Of a stretch of 11,621 bases of DNA, positions 1-6,960 are shown piece after piece (the stretch's first letter is position 1; every line of letters begins with the position of its first letter). The position numbers and the translations under genes are program-made. This stretch comes from Hyphomicrobiales bacterium (GTDB lineage Bacteria > Pseudomonadota > Alphaproteobacteria > Rhizobiales > Aestuariivirgaceae). Below the pieces are notes generated by a model, which saw only the letters and a program-made list of their open reading frames with translations, was not told the origin of the DNA and searched no databases. The stretch lies in the NCBI GenBank assembly GCA_020029455.1, contig JAIBJH010000064.1, positions 1 to 11,621 on the forward strand, read 5' to 3'.

Positions 1-402
1 GCGCGCTTCTGCCACCTGATAGGTATCGAGCATGAAGTCCTTGCGCAGTACCGGAAGGGCACAAGCCTTGCGCGCTTCAGTGAGAAATTGTGGCGCGCCC
101 TGGAAGCTCGGCGTGTCGGTGAGAACGGACAGACATGCTGCACCGCCTGCTTCATAAGCTTTGGCAAGGGCAGGGGGATCAAAGTCAGCGCGGATCAGAC
201 CCTTTGAAGGTGACGCCTTCTTGATCTCGGCAATCAACGCCCATTGGCTGGCTACATGCTTGTTCCGCAGCGCCTGCACGAAGCCGCGCGGTTTGGGTTG
301 CGACTTCGCATGGAGTTCCAGTGACGAAAGCGCCATCTCGCTTTTGGCCTTCGCCACTTCCTGTCGCTTGTAGGCGGCAATCTTGTCAAGGATAGTGGCC
401 AT
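1..402 (-). CDS. trpC: Indole-3-glycerol phosphate synthase, N-terminal part (partial)
   Basis: Converts 1-(o-carboxyphenylamino)-1-deoxyribulose 5-phosphate to indole-3-glycerol phosphate in cytoplasmic tryptophan synthesis. The first 134 codons are visible and the rest lies beyond the left edge; the family is usually about 260-270 residues. The reading frame is open from the ATG at 402-400 to base 1. Seen directly: the family signature IAEIKKASPSKG at residues 57-68, carrying the expected catalytic Glu59 and Lys61, and LRKDFMLDTYQV at 119-130, with Lys121 matching the conserved catalytic lysine. The ATG at 402 is preferred because GGATGG lies 5 nt upstream. An in-frame ATG at 411 would add MVV and has no better ribosome binding site. 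It is last of the visible trp genes, 75 bp after trpD, the only sizeable gap in an otherwise overlapping set. The motifs leave little doubt. Confidence 0.96.
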   Translation of the reverse strand, partial: MATILDKIAAYKRQEVAKAKSEMALSSLELHAKSQPKPRGFVQALRNKHVASQWALIAEIKKASPSKGLIRADFDPPALAKAYEAGGAACLSVLTDTPSFQGAPQFLTEARKACALPVLRKDFMLDTYQVAEAR

Positions 403-419
403 CACAACCATCCAAACAT

Positions 420-464
420 GTTATTCCGTGTCGCGCCCGCGTTCGTTCGCTTGGCTGGAATGAC
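420..464. repeat. Imperfect palindrome between trpD and trpC, likely small dispersed repeat
   Basis: The arms GTTATTCC (420-427) and GGAATGAC (457-464) pair at seven Watson-Crick positions and one G-T wobble. They enclose a G+C-rich core with further self-complementary stretches such as CGCGCCCGCG. Ends of the type GTCATTCC...GGAATGAC are, from general knowledge, typical of small repeats scattered between alphaproteobacterial genes; that this is one copy is inference. In the trp mRNA it would form a hairpin between the trpD stop and the trpC start, where it could affect mRNA stability or relative expression. No T-run follows on the transcribed strand, so it does not look like an intrinsic terminator. 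Confidence 0.45.
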
Positions 465-477
465 GAAAACAGAAGAA

Positions 478-1491
478 CTAGCCATTTGAAACTTCAACAA
501 GCTTCTGCAGACGCTTCTTGGCCGCGCCGGACTTCACAGCCTCTTGTGCAACGCTAATCGCCGACCTCATATCCTTTGCTTTGCCGGCGACAAGAAGCGC
601 GGCCCCCGCCGTCATCACGGCGGCGTCGGTGAAGGCTGAGGGCTTGCCATCCAGAACGGCGCGCAGGGCTTCGGCATTTTGTGCCGCCTCGCCGCCCTTC
701 AAGTCTTCTGCTTTGGAGCGTTCGATACCAACCTGCTCCGGCGTGATCTCGAAACTGCGGACCTCGCCATTCTTCAACTCTGCAACATAGCTTATCCCCG
801 TCGGGACGATTTCGTCGAAGCCGCCTTCACCATGGGCGATCCAGCAGGCTTCCGATCCCAGGTTCTTGAGAACATGCGCGAGAGGTTCGACCCAGGCCCT
901 TGAAAAGACTCCGGTAACCTGCCGTTTTACACTGGCGGGATTGGACAATGGTCCGAGCAGGTTGAAGATTGTGCGCGTGCCAAGCTCAACGCGTGTCGGC
1001 CCAACGTGCTTCATGGAGGAATGATGCGCGGGCGCAAACATGAAACCAACGCCTGCCTCGCGCACACATTCGCTGATCTTCTCCGGCGGTATGTCGATCT
1101 TGATGCCAAGTGCCATCAGTACATCGGCAGCACCCGACTTGGAGGAAAGTGCCCGGTTACCATGCTTGGCAACGGAAAGACCTGCGCCCGCCGCGACGAA
1201 CGCTGCGCATGTCGAGATGTTATAGGAACCCGAGGCATCGCCACCCGTGCCAACAATATCGATGGCGTCCGCCGGAGCGGCAACGCGCAACATCTTTTCG
1301 CGCATCACCTCGACCGCTCCGGTGATCTCGTCGACCGTCTCGCCACGCACCCGCATGGCCATGAGAAGACCCGCGATTTGCGATGGCGTTGCTTCGCCTG
1401 ACATCAGCACGTTGAAAGCGGTCTTCGCTTCCTCGCGCGTAAGCGGCTTGCCTTCTGCGACCTTGGCGAGGAGGGGTTTAAGCTCGCTCAT
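478..1491 (-). CDS. trpD: Anthranilate phosphoribosyltransferase
   Basis: Transfers the phosphoribosyl group of PRPP to anthranilate, giving N-(5-phosphoribosyl)-anthranilate in tryptophan synthesis; a cytoplasmic enzyme, normally a homodimer. The product is 337 residues, a normal length. The N-terminal helical domain spans about residues 1-70. The nucleoside-phosphorylase-like catalytic domain follows, with the PRPP loop DIVGTGGDASGSYNIST at 78-94, KHGNR at 109-113, AHHSSMKHVGP at 155-165 and GTRTIFNLLGPLSNP at 171-185. The acidic pair of the magnesium site is Asp226-Glu227 in GFDEIVPTG. The start ATG overlaps the trpG stop in a 4-bp ATGA (1488-1491), which implies translational coupling. 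It is not fused to a glutaminase domain, unlike the enterobacterial TrpGD protein. No expected motif is missing. Confidence 0.98.
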   Translation of the reverse strand: MSELKPLLAKVAEGKPLTREEAKTAFNVLMSGEATPSQIAGLLMAMRVRGETVDEITGAVEVMREKMLRVAAPADAIDIVGTGGDASGSYNISTCAAFVAAGAGLSVAKHGNRALSSKSGAADVLMALGIKIDIPPEKISECVREAGVGFMFAPAHHSSMKHVGPTRVELGTRTIFNLLGPLSNPASVKRQVTGVFSRAWVEPLAHVLKNLGSEACWIAHGEGGFDEIVPTGISYVAELKNGEVRSFEITPEQVGIERSKAEDLKGGEAAQNAEALRAVLDGKPSAFTDAAVMTAGAALLVAGKAKDMRSAISVAQEAVKSGAAKKRLQKLVEVSNG

Positions 1492-2063
1492 CGCTTCACT
1501 CCCGCCAGGTCGAGGAAGTTGCGCAGGAGGTCGTGGCCATGCTCCGAGGCAATGCTCTCGGGGTGGAACTGCACCCCGTGCACATTCTTCGTTCTGTGCT
1601 GCAAGCCCATGATGACCCCGTCTGTTTCGGCCGTCACCTGAAGTTCGCCGGGAAGGGTTTTCCTGTCAACCACGAGGGAATGGTAACGTGTAGCGCTGAA
1701 ATCCTGCGGCAGGCCCTTGAAAACACCGACGTCAGAGTGATGGACAGACGAAAGCTTGCCGTGCATCTGCGTTGGCGCACGCACCACATCGCCGCCGAAG
1801 GCCTCGCCAATGGCCTGCAGGCCCAAGCACACGCCGAAGACTGGAATCTTGCCTGAAGCCTCCTTGATGAGGTCGTTGATGATACCGGCCTGCGACGGCA
1901 CGCCGGGTCCTGGTGAAATCACAATGGCCTCGGGACGAGACGACATCACTTGTCCAACGCTGATCTTGTCATTGCGGTGGACCACCGTCTCGGCGCCGAG
2001 ATCGCCCAGGAAATGATACAGGTTCCAGGTGAAGCTGTCATAGTTGTCGATGAGGATGATCAT
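1488..2063 (-). CDS. trpG: Anthranilate synthase component II, glutamine amidotransferase
   Basis: Class I glutamine amidotransferase subunit that hydrolyses glutamine and passes ammonia to TrpE for anthranilate synthesis. The protein is 191 residues, the usual size for a stand-alone TrpG. Seen: MIILIDNYDSFTWNL at the N terminus, the oxyanion-strand motif SPGPGVP at 50-56, the nucleophile elbow GVCLGLQA with Cys79, and the catalytic pair His167/Glu169 in VQFHPES. The start overlaps the trpE stop by ATGA (2060-2063), favouring equal synthesis of the two subunits. PabA, the 4-amino-4-deoxychorismate synthase glutaminase, is the main alternative and can be bifunctional in some bacteria, but the position between trpE and trpD supports TrpG. 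Whether it also serves folate synthesis cannot be told from this window. Confidence 0.96.
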   Translation of the reverse strand: MIILIDNYDSFTWNLYHFLGDLGAETVVHRNDKISVGQVMSSRPEAIVISPGPGVPSQAGIINDLIKEASGKIPVFGVCLGLQAIGEAFGGDVVRAPTQMHGKLSSVHHSDVGVFKGLPQDFSATRYHSLVVDRKTLPGELQVTAETDGVIMGLQHRTKNVHGVQFHPESIASEHGHDLLRNFLDLAGVKR

Positions 2064-3577
2064 TGTCCCCTCCCGACACGGCCGGCAAAACGCACCGCTT
2101 CTTCAGCAGCCCGGAACAGGGCCTTGGCCTTGTTGATGCACTCGACGTGCTCGCTCTCCGGGTTGCTGTCGGCCACGATGCCCGCACCCGCCTGCACATA
2201 CATCTTGCCGTCCTTCACGATGGCGGTGCGCAAAACGATGCAGGTGTCCATTTCACCGTCGGCCGAGAAATAGCCCACACAGCCAGCATAGACGCCGCGC
2301 TTGTGCCTTTCCAACTCGTCGATGATTTCCATGGCGCGGACCTTGGGCGCGCCCGACACGGTGCCAGCAGGGAACCCCGCCACCAATGCATCGATCACGT
2401 CATGCTTTCTATCGAGCTTTCCTTCGACATTGGAGACGATATGCATCACCTGGCTGTAGTATTCGAGGATGAACTTATCCGTCACCTTGATGGATCCGAT
2501 TTCGGCGACACGGCCTACGTCATTCCGGCCAAGATCGAGCAGCATTAGGTGTTCGGCCCGTTCCTTCGGATCGGCCAGCAATTCATCGGCCAGTTCCTTG
2601 TCACGGGTTGGCGTGGCCCCGCGGGGCCGCGTTCCCGCAATGGGTCGGATCGTTACCTTTCCATCGCGCACCCGCACCAGAATTTCCGGGCTGGAACACA
2701 CCACTGAGAATTTGTCGAAGTTCAGATAGACGAGGAACGGCGAGGGATTGACCCGCCGCAGGGAGCGGTAGAGCGAGAAGGGCGGGAGCGTGAATTCCGT
2801 CTCGAAACGCTGCGACAAAACCACCTGGAAGATGTCACCCGCCGCGATGTATTCCTTCGCCTTCAGCACCATCGCCTTGTATTCTTCAGGCGTGGTGTTG
2901 GAAGTTTGGGCCTTGATTGGCGGCGTGTCGTTTTCCCGGAGTGACATGTCGAGCGGCCGGTCGAGAGCATCGACCACATCGGAAATCCTCTCACAGGCCC
3001 GGGCATAGGCTGCTTTGGCCGTTATACCCTTCTCGACATAGGCGGGTGAAGTGATGGTCACTTCATCCTTCACGCCGTCAAAGATGGAGATGACCGTCGG
3101 ACGGATCATGATCCCGTCCGGCAGTCCAAGCACGTCCGGATTAACATCCGGCAAGTGCTCCATCAGCCGCACGCAGTCATAGCCCATGTAACCGAAAACG
3201 CCCGCTGCCATAGGCGGTGCATCCTCTGGCAGTTTGATCTGGCTTTCGCCCAGCAAGTTGCGTAGTGACGTCAGCGCATCGGTGCTTTCGCCTGCAAACG
3301 GCCCATCGGGATCGGCCAAAGCCTTGCGGTTGAGTGAAGCCTTGGCACCTTCAACTTTCCAGATGATGTCCGGGTTGAGGCCGATGATGGAATAGCGGCC
3401 GCGAACCGCGCCGCCTTCTACCGATTCCAGCAGGAAGGAATAGCGGGCATTGCGCGCCAGCTTGAGCATGGCAGAAACCGGCGTTTCGAGATCGGCGACA
3501 AGCCGCGTGGAGACGATCTGCGCTTCTCCGCGCTCATAGGCGGCTCGGAAATTGTCGTAGTCAGGTTGGTATGTCAT
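2060..3577 (-). CDS. trpE: Anthranilate synthase component I
   Basis: Converts chorismate and ammonia to anthranilate and pyruvate, the first committed step of tryptophan synthesis, in complex with TrpG. The product is 505 residues. The N-terminal regulatory domain carries LLES at 49-52, the motif linked to tryptophan feedback binding, so end-product inhibition is expected. The chorismate-binding domain covers about 225-490: PIAGTRPRG at 312-320, LDLGRNDVGRV at 347-357, the likely catalytic His379 in MHIVSNVEG, FPAGTVSGAPK at 402-412 and GAGIVADSNPE at 464-474. It is not fused to TrpG, although fused TrpE(G) proteins are well known in Rhizobiaceae. The start is 28 bp after the chaperone stop and no strong Shine-Dalgarno is visible. 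There is no room for a leader peptide with attenuator directly upstream. Confidence 0.98.
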   Translation of the reverse strand: MTYQPDYDNFRAAYERGEAQIVSTRLVADLETPVSAMLKLARNARYSFLLESVEGGAVRGRYSIIGLNPDIIWKVEGAKASLNRKALADPDGPFAGESTDALTSLRNLLGESQIKLPEDAPPMAAGVFGYMGYDCVRLMEHLPDVNPDVLGLPDGIMIRPTVISIFDGVKDEVTITSPAYVEKGITAKAAYARACERISDVVDALDRPLDMSLRENDTPPIKAQTSNTTPEEYKAMVLKAKEYIAAGDIFQVVLSQRFETEFTLPPFSLYRSLRRVNPSPFLVYLNFDKFSVVCSSPEILVRVRDGKVTIRPIAGTRPRGATPTRDKELADELLADPKERAEHLMLLDLGRNDVGRVAEIGSIKVTDKFILEYYSQVMHIVSNVEGKLDRKHDVIDALVAGFPAGTVSGAPKVRAMEIIDELERHKRGVYAGCVGYFSADGEMDTCIVLRTAIVKDGKMYVQAGAGIVADSNPESEHVECINKAKALFRAAEEAVRFAGRVGRGQ

Positions 3578-3605
3578 GGCACGAAGTCACTTTGATGAAC
3601 ATGGA

Positions 3606-5495
3606 TCAGGGCGAGGTGGTAGCGCTGCTGATCTGTCGCCAAAGCTCTTCGTTGATGGAGACCTGCGCATGTCCGCGCACGGCCTTGATGAATTGGGTCT
3701 CAAAATCCTGCGAAAGGCCGGGCCGCACGAAGTCAAGGACTTCCTTGGAAGCAACGGAGACCGCAGAGAAAGCTGGCACTGTCGACTTGCCAACCTCGAT
3801 GACGCGGGCGGACTTGCCATCACCTTCTAGCGCCCAGGTGAGAGCGCCTGGAGGCGAAGAAAAGAGCGCCATGGTGGCGACGCCATCAAAGGCTTCCGAC
3901 ACCTGATTGCGTTTCATTACGGTGGCCGTTTGGATCGTGGCATTGTTTTCGGTGGCCAAGGTTTCAAGCTTGGTGTTGCTGCCGGCCTTTTCGATCATCG
4001 CTTTCGCCTTGTCCGAGGCAAGCGTTCGCAACTTGGCGGCCACATAGTCGGCGCGCACTGCATCCTTCACCTGGTCCAGAGGCTTCACGGCGGAAGGCGT
4101 CACGCCGCGTACTTCATACCAAATGTAACCTTCGTTGTACGAGATGGCGTCATTCTCAACGCCGGCATCGCTGGCATAGACGGCTCTCAGCACTTCCTCC
4201 TTGTTGGGGATGGTAATATCGGCGCCCGAAGGGTCACGGCCGTCCTGACTGATGGCTGGAATGACAAGAATTGGAATACCCGCCCTGGAGGCAATATCCT
4301 CGAACTTCGTCTGCTGGGCGCGGGCATCCTCCACAGAGTCAAAAACGGCCTGTATCTCGTCCCGCGCCTTTTCCAGTTGCACGGTGACGCGCACCTTGTC
4401 TTTCACTTCCTCCAGTTTAGCCTGCTTTTCAGGCGACACCGCAACGGCCTTGAGCAGCGCGGTATTGAGCGTACCCTTTACGGGCGCTGAGACCTGCCCC
4501 TGGGCAAGCGCGAAGGCCGCATTACCGATAGCTGGATCAAGGAACTTGTCCTTCGTCCAATCGGTGAAGGTGATGTCAGCCTCCTTCATGCCCATCTCCT
4601 TGGCGATGGTGAGAATGTCCTCGCCCTTGTCGATGCGCGCCTTGGCGGCTTCCGCCTTGGCAACGTCTGGAAAGGAGACCTGAATGATGGTGCGCTTCTC
4701 CGGTGTGAAGTAGTTCGGCATGTGTGCGGCGTAATATTCCTGGACCTCGGCATCCGTGGTTTGCAGCTTCCCGGCTAGATCGCTGGGCTCCACCTTCATC
4801 ACAACAATGGATCGGTATTCCGGTGCAGTGTAGGCGGCGGGCGTCAATTCATACTGCTTTTTCAGATCCGCATCGGTTGGCGCCGGAACATCGGCCTCGC
4901 TCACTGAGAATGTGAAGTAGCGCGCATCCCGTGTTTCATCACGGTATTGCAGCATGGCCTGCAGCAGCGTGGCGGAAACTGTTGGACCATTGGCCGCCGC
5001 ACCAGCAATCGCCGCCCGCAATCTGGCCTGCCTCTCGGAGGCAAGGAAACCTTCTTCAGTGAGGCCGTTCTGCTGCAAAACGATCCGGAAGCGCTGTGGA
5101 TCGAATTGGCCCTGCGCATTGTGGAATGCCTTGTTGGCCTGCACTTCCGCGATGATCGCGTTGTTGGAAACATGGAGCTGAAGTTTTTCGCCCAAGTCAT
5201 CAATGGCCGCCTGGGCAATCATGCGGTCGAGAATCTGCTGCGGCAGGCCAATCTTGCGCGCATCCTCCAGCGTCACCTGCTGGCCGGTCTGCTGGGTCAT
5301 GCGCTGCATCGTTTGATTGAGCTGGACCCGGAACGCTTCGCTCGAAATGGCACTCTCGCCGACCGTGGCAAGGTCAGCCGCCTGAAAGCCTCTGAACATG
5401 TCCCCAATGCCCCAAACAGCAAAGCTCAGCACAAGAAGGCCAAGCAGAATCTTGGCAACGAGGCTCTTGGCGGCGTTTCGCAGGGTTTCCATCAT
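3606..5495 (-). CDS. Membrane-anchored SurA/PpiD-type peptidyl-prolyl isomerase or periplasmic chaperone
   Basis: Probable periplasmic folding factor tethered to the inner membrane, resembling PpiD, which assists proteins leaving the Sec translocon. From the ATG at 5495 it has 629 residues. Seen: a short cytoplasmic N terminus, one membrane segment at about 12-31 (VAKILLGLLVLSFAVWGIG), a SurA-N-like helical region at about 40-190, and a parvulin-like region at about 265-355 starting PEKRTIIQVSF. The parvulin part is short and weakly conserved by eye, so chaperone activity is more certain than isomerase activity. The long C-terminal region is helical and polar. An open frame extends to an ATG at 5549, but that start has a CCTCC-rich leader instead of a ribosome binding site and puts 18 polar residues before the usual MMETLRNAAK start. 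It is first of the minus-strand run and probably cotranscribed with trpEGDC. The symbol ppiD is likely but not certain. Confidence 0.88.
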   Translation of the reverse strand: MMETLRNAAKSLVAKILLGLLVLSFAVWGIGDMFRGFQAADLATVGESAISSEAFRVQLNQTMQRMTQQTGQQVTLEDARKIGLPQQILDRMIAQAAIDDLGEKLQLHVSNNAIIAEVQANKAFHNAQGQFDPQRFRIVLQQNGLTEEGFLASERQARLRAAIAGAAANGPTVSATLLQAMLQYRDETRDARYFTFSVSEADVPAPTDADLKKQYELTPAAYTAPEYRSIVVMKVEPSDLAGKLQTTDAEVQEYYAAHMPNYFTPEKRTIIQVSFPDVAKAEAAKARIDKGEDILTIAKEMGMKEADITFTDWTKDKFLDPAIGNAAFALAQGQVSAPVKGTLNTALLKAVAVSPEKQAKLEEVKDKVRVTVQLEKARDEIQAVFDSVEDARAQQTKFEDIASRAGIPILVIPAISQDGRDPSGADITIPNKEEVLRAVYASDAGVENDAISYNEGYIWYEVRGVTPSAVKPLDQVKDAVRADYVAAKLRTLASDKAKAMIEKAGSNTKLETLATENNATIQTATVMKRNQVSEAFDGVATMALFSSPPGALTWALEGDGKSARVIEVGKSTVPAFSAVSVASKEVLDFVRPGLSQDFETQFIKAVRGHAQVSINEELWRQISSATTSP

Positions 5496-5636
5496 GACGA
5501 GCGTCTCGGGGTCCGGGCAAATGTTTGATTCAGGCGGGGCATTTATCATGACCCCCGGAGGAGGGGTAGCGCCAATTTGGAGTTCCCTTGGCCTTGGAAA
5601 TCGGTCTAGAAAGCCGTCAAAATGAGGGGCAAAGGC
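5496..5636. promoter_or_regulatory. Divergent intergenic region between the chaperone gene and tpiA
   Basis: These 141 bp separate two divergent starts, so promoters for both the chaperone-trp run and the tpiA run are expected here by position. I cannot assign them: TCTAGA at 5605-5610 could be a -10 box for tpiA, but no convincing -35 lies 16-18 bp upstream. A small hairpin, ACCCC (5551-5555) pairing with GGGGT (5563-5567) around a 7-nt loop, lies near the middle and could be an operator or nothing. The GAGGGG at 5624-5629 is the tpiA ribosome binding site, 7 nt from the ATG at 5637. Confidence 0.45.
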
Positions 5637-6398
5637 ATGACCGAAGGCACGACAATCAAGCCGCTGGTGGCGGGAAACTGGAAGATGAACGGCACGACAG
5701 CCATGGTGCGTGAACCGCGCCTACTTGCTGGGATGATGCGGGATGTGAAAACGAAATGTGACATCCTGGTCTGCCCGCCGGCGACCTTGATCCGCCGCGT
5801 CAAAGGTGTGCTCAAGGGCTCACGCATCAGGGTGGGCGGGCAGGATTGCCATGCTGCTGCGTCAGGTGCCCATACTGGCGACATTTCAGCCGAAATGCTG
5901 AAAGACTCCGGCGCAACTCATGTGATCGTCGGCCACTCCGAGCGCCGCACGAACCACAAGGAAACCGATGCCACTGTCGCAGCCAAGGCCAAGGCCGCGC
6001 ACCGCGCCGGGATCATCGCCATCATCTGCATTGGTGAAACACTGGATGAACGCAAGGGTGACAAGACCCTCAGTGTGCTGACGAGTCAGATCAAAGGCTC
6101 TATCCCGGAAGGCGCGATGGCAAGCAATACGGTGGTGGCCTATGAACCCGTCTGGGCCATCGGCACCGGCCTTACGCCGACAACTGCGGAGGTGGCCGAG
6201 GCCCACACCCACATTCGCACCGAACTGAACAAAGCCATGGGCGAGGAGGGCGGCAAAACCCGCATCCTCTATGGCGGATCAGTGAAACCTTCCAATGCCA
6301 CAGAACTCATGTCGGCTGCCAACGTCAACGGTGCACTGGTCGGCGGCGCCAGCCTGAAAGCCGCTGACTTCATCGGCATCATCAAGGCCTATATGTGA
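5637..6398 (+). CDS. tpiA: Triose-phosphate isomerase
   Basis: Interconverts dihydroxyacetone phosphate and glyceraldehyde 3-phosphate in glycolysis and gluconeogenesis; a cytoplasmic TIM barrel, normally a dimer. From the ATG at 5637 it is 253 residues, the usual length. Catalytic residues are visible: Asn14 and Lys16 in AGNWKMNG, His100 in VGHSERR, and Glu170 in VVAYEPVWAIGTG. The phosphate-binding YGGSVKPSNA lies at 212-221 and GALVGGASL at 232-240. An in-frame ATG at 5622 would add five residues, but GAGGGG (5624-5629) sits 7 nt before the second ATG and decides for it. It is first of the plus-strand run and overlaps the next gene's start at its TGA. Nothing is unusual in the protein. Confidence 0.98.
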   Translation: MTEGTTIKPLVAGNWKMNGTTAMVREPRLLAGMMRDVKTKCDILVCPPATLIRRVKGVLKGSRIRVGGQDCHAAASGAHTGDISAEMLKDSGATHVIVGHSERRTNHKETDATVAAKAKAAHRAGIIAIICIGETLDERKGDKTLSVLTSQIKGSIPEGAMASNTVVAYEPVWAIGTGLTPTTAEVAEAHTHIRTELNKAMGEEGGKTRILYGGSVKPSNATELMSAANVNGALVGGASLKAADFIGIIKAYM

Positions 6399-6880
6399 TG
6401 GCCGAAACTTCGCTTGATGTTCCCGTTCTTCTGAAACGGAAGCTCCAGGCAGAGGTCATCGGCCCCATCTATGCGGAGATGGTGGCACAAGTCGGCGAGG
6501 AGAAAGCCAACTCCATTCTCGACGCCGCAATCAGGAAAGCCGCCATTGCCGAAGGCAAAGCCTTTGCATCACGGGAGCCGGAGGGAAAGCCGACGCTTGC
6601 CGGCTTCGTGCAACTCTTCGATCTGTGGACACAAAATGGTTCGCTCGAAATCGATGTGCTAGAAGCCTCGGGCACGCGCTTTGATTTCAACGTCACACGC
6701 TGCCGCTATGCCGAGACCTATAAAGCCATGGGGCTTGGCAAAATTGGCCACCTTCTGTCCTGCAACCGCGATGGCAGCTTCTGCGAGGGCTACGATCCAC
6801 GCCTCAAGCTGGAGCGCAAGCAGACCATCATGGAAGGCGCGCCATGCTGCACCTTCCGCTATGAATTGAGGGCCGAATGA
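6398..6880 (+). CDS. L-2-amino-thiazoline-4-carboxylic acid hydrolase family protein
   Basis: The 160-residue product resembles the ATC hydrolase family (Pfam ATC_hydrolase, as I recall PF14196). The named activity opens the thiazoline ring of L-2-amino-thiazoline-4-carboxylate to a carbamoyl-cysteine in a cysteine-forming pathway known from Pseudomonas. Most relatives are untested, so substrate and role here are open. Seen: FNVTRCRYAETY at 97-108, LLSCNRDGSFCEGYDP at 119-134 and KQTIMEGAPCCTFRY at 141-155, with cysteines 102, 122, 129, 150 and 151 as candidate functional residues. There is no signal peptide or membrane segment, so it is probably cytoplasmic. The ATG overlaps the tpiA stop by one base. 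A GTG at 6395 is an alternative start, with AAGG 7 nt upstream. Overlap with tpiA implies cotranscription. No second pathway gene (a carbamoyl-cysteine hydrolase) is present nearby. Confidence 0.82.
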   Translation: MAETSLDVPVLLKRKLQAEVIGPIYAEMVAQVGEEKANSILDAAIRKAAIAEGKAFASREPEGKPTLAGFVQLFDLWTQNGSLEIDVLEASGTRFDFNVTRCRYAETYKAMGLGKIGHLLSCNRDGSFCEGYDPRLKLERKQTIMEGAPCCTFRYELRAE

Positions 6881-6945
6881 GCCCCTTGCCGGGCGGTTGC
6901 ATCGCCCCCACATAACCGCTAAATCGCCGCCAACCTCAAATCACT

Positions 6946-6955
6946 GTTCCGGAAC
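6946..6955. other. Perfect 10-bp palindrome before secG
   Basis: GTTCCGGAAC reads the same on both strands and ends 5 nt before the secG ATG, covering the place of the ribosome binding site. It could be a protein site or chance; nothing else supports a role. Confidence 0.3.
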
Positions 6956-6960
6956 CTGCC

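Noticed and set aside
3578..3605. trp attenuator or leader peptide before trpE
   Set aside because: Only 28 bp are available and they contain no Trp codon run or alternative hairpins.
3930..4490. 186-codon plus-strand open frame inside the chaperone gene
   Set aside because: It is a shadow of the longer minus-strand gene, with no motif or start signal of its own.
5496..5549. Upstream ATG at 5549 as the chaperone start
   Set aside because: The sequence before it is pyrimidine-rich (CCTCC), not a ribosome binding site, and the extra 18 residues precede the usual N terminus just before the membrane anchor.
5577..5610. TTGGAG plus TCTAGA as the tpiA promoter
   Set aside because: The spacing is 22 bp, and the nearer TTGGCC gives only 11 bp, so neither pair makes a convincing sigma-70 promoter.
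6891..6907. GGGCG/CGCCC hairpin after the hydrolase gene as a terminator
   Set aside because: Only 5 bp with a 7-nt loop and no following T-run; probably chance in G+C-rich DNA.
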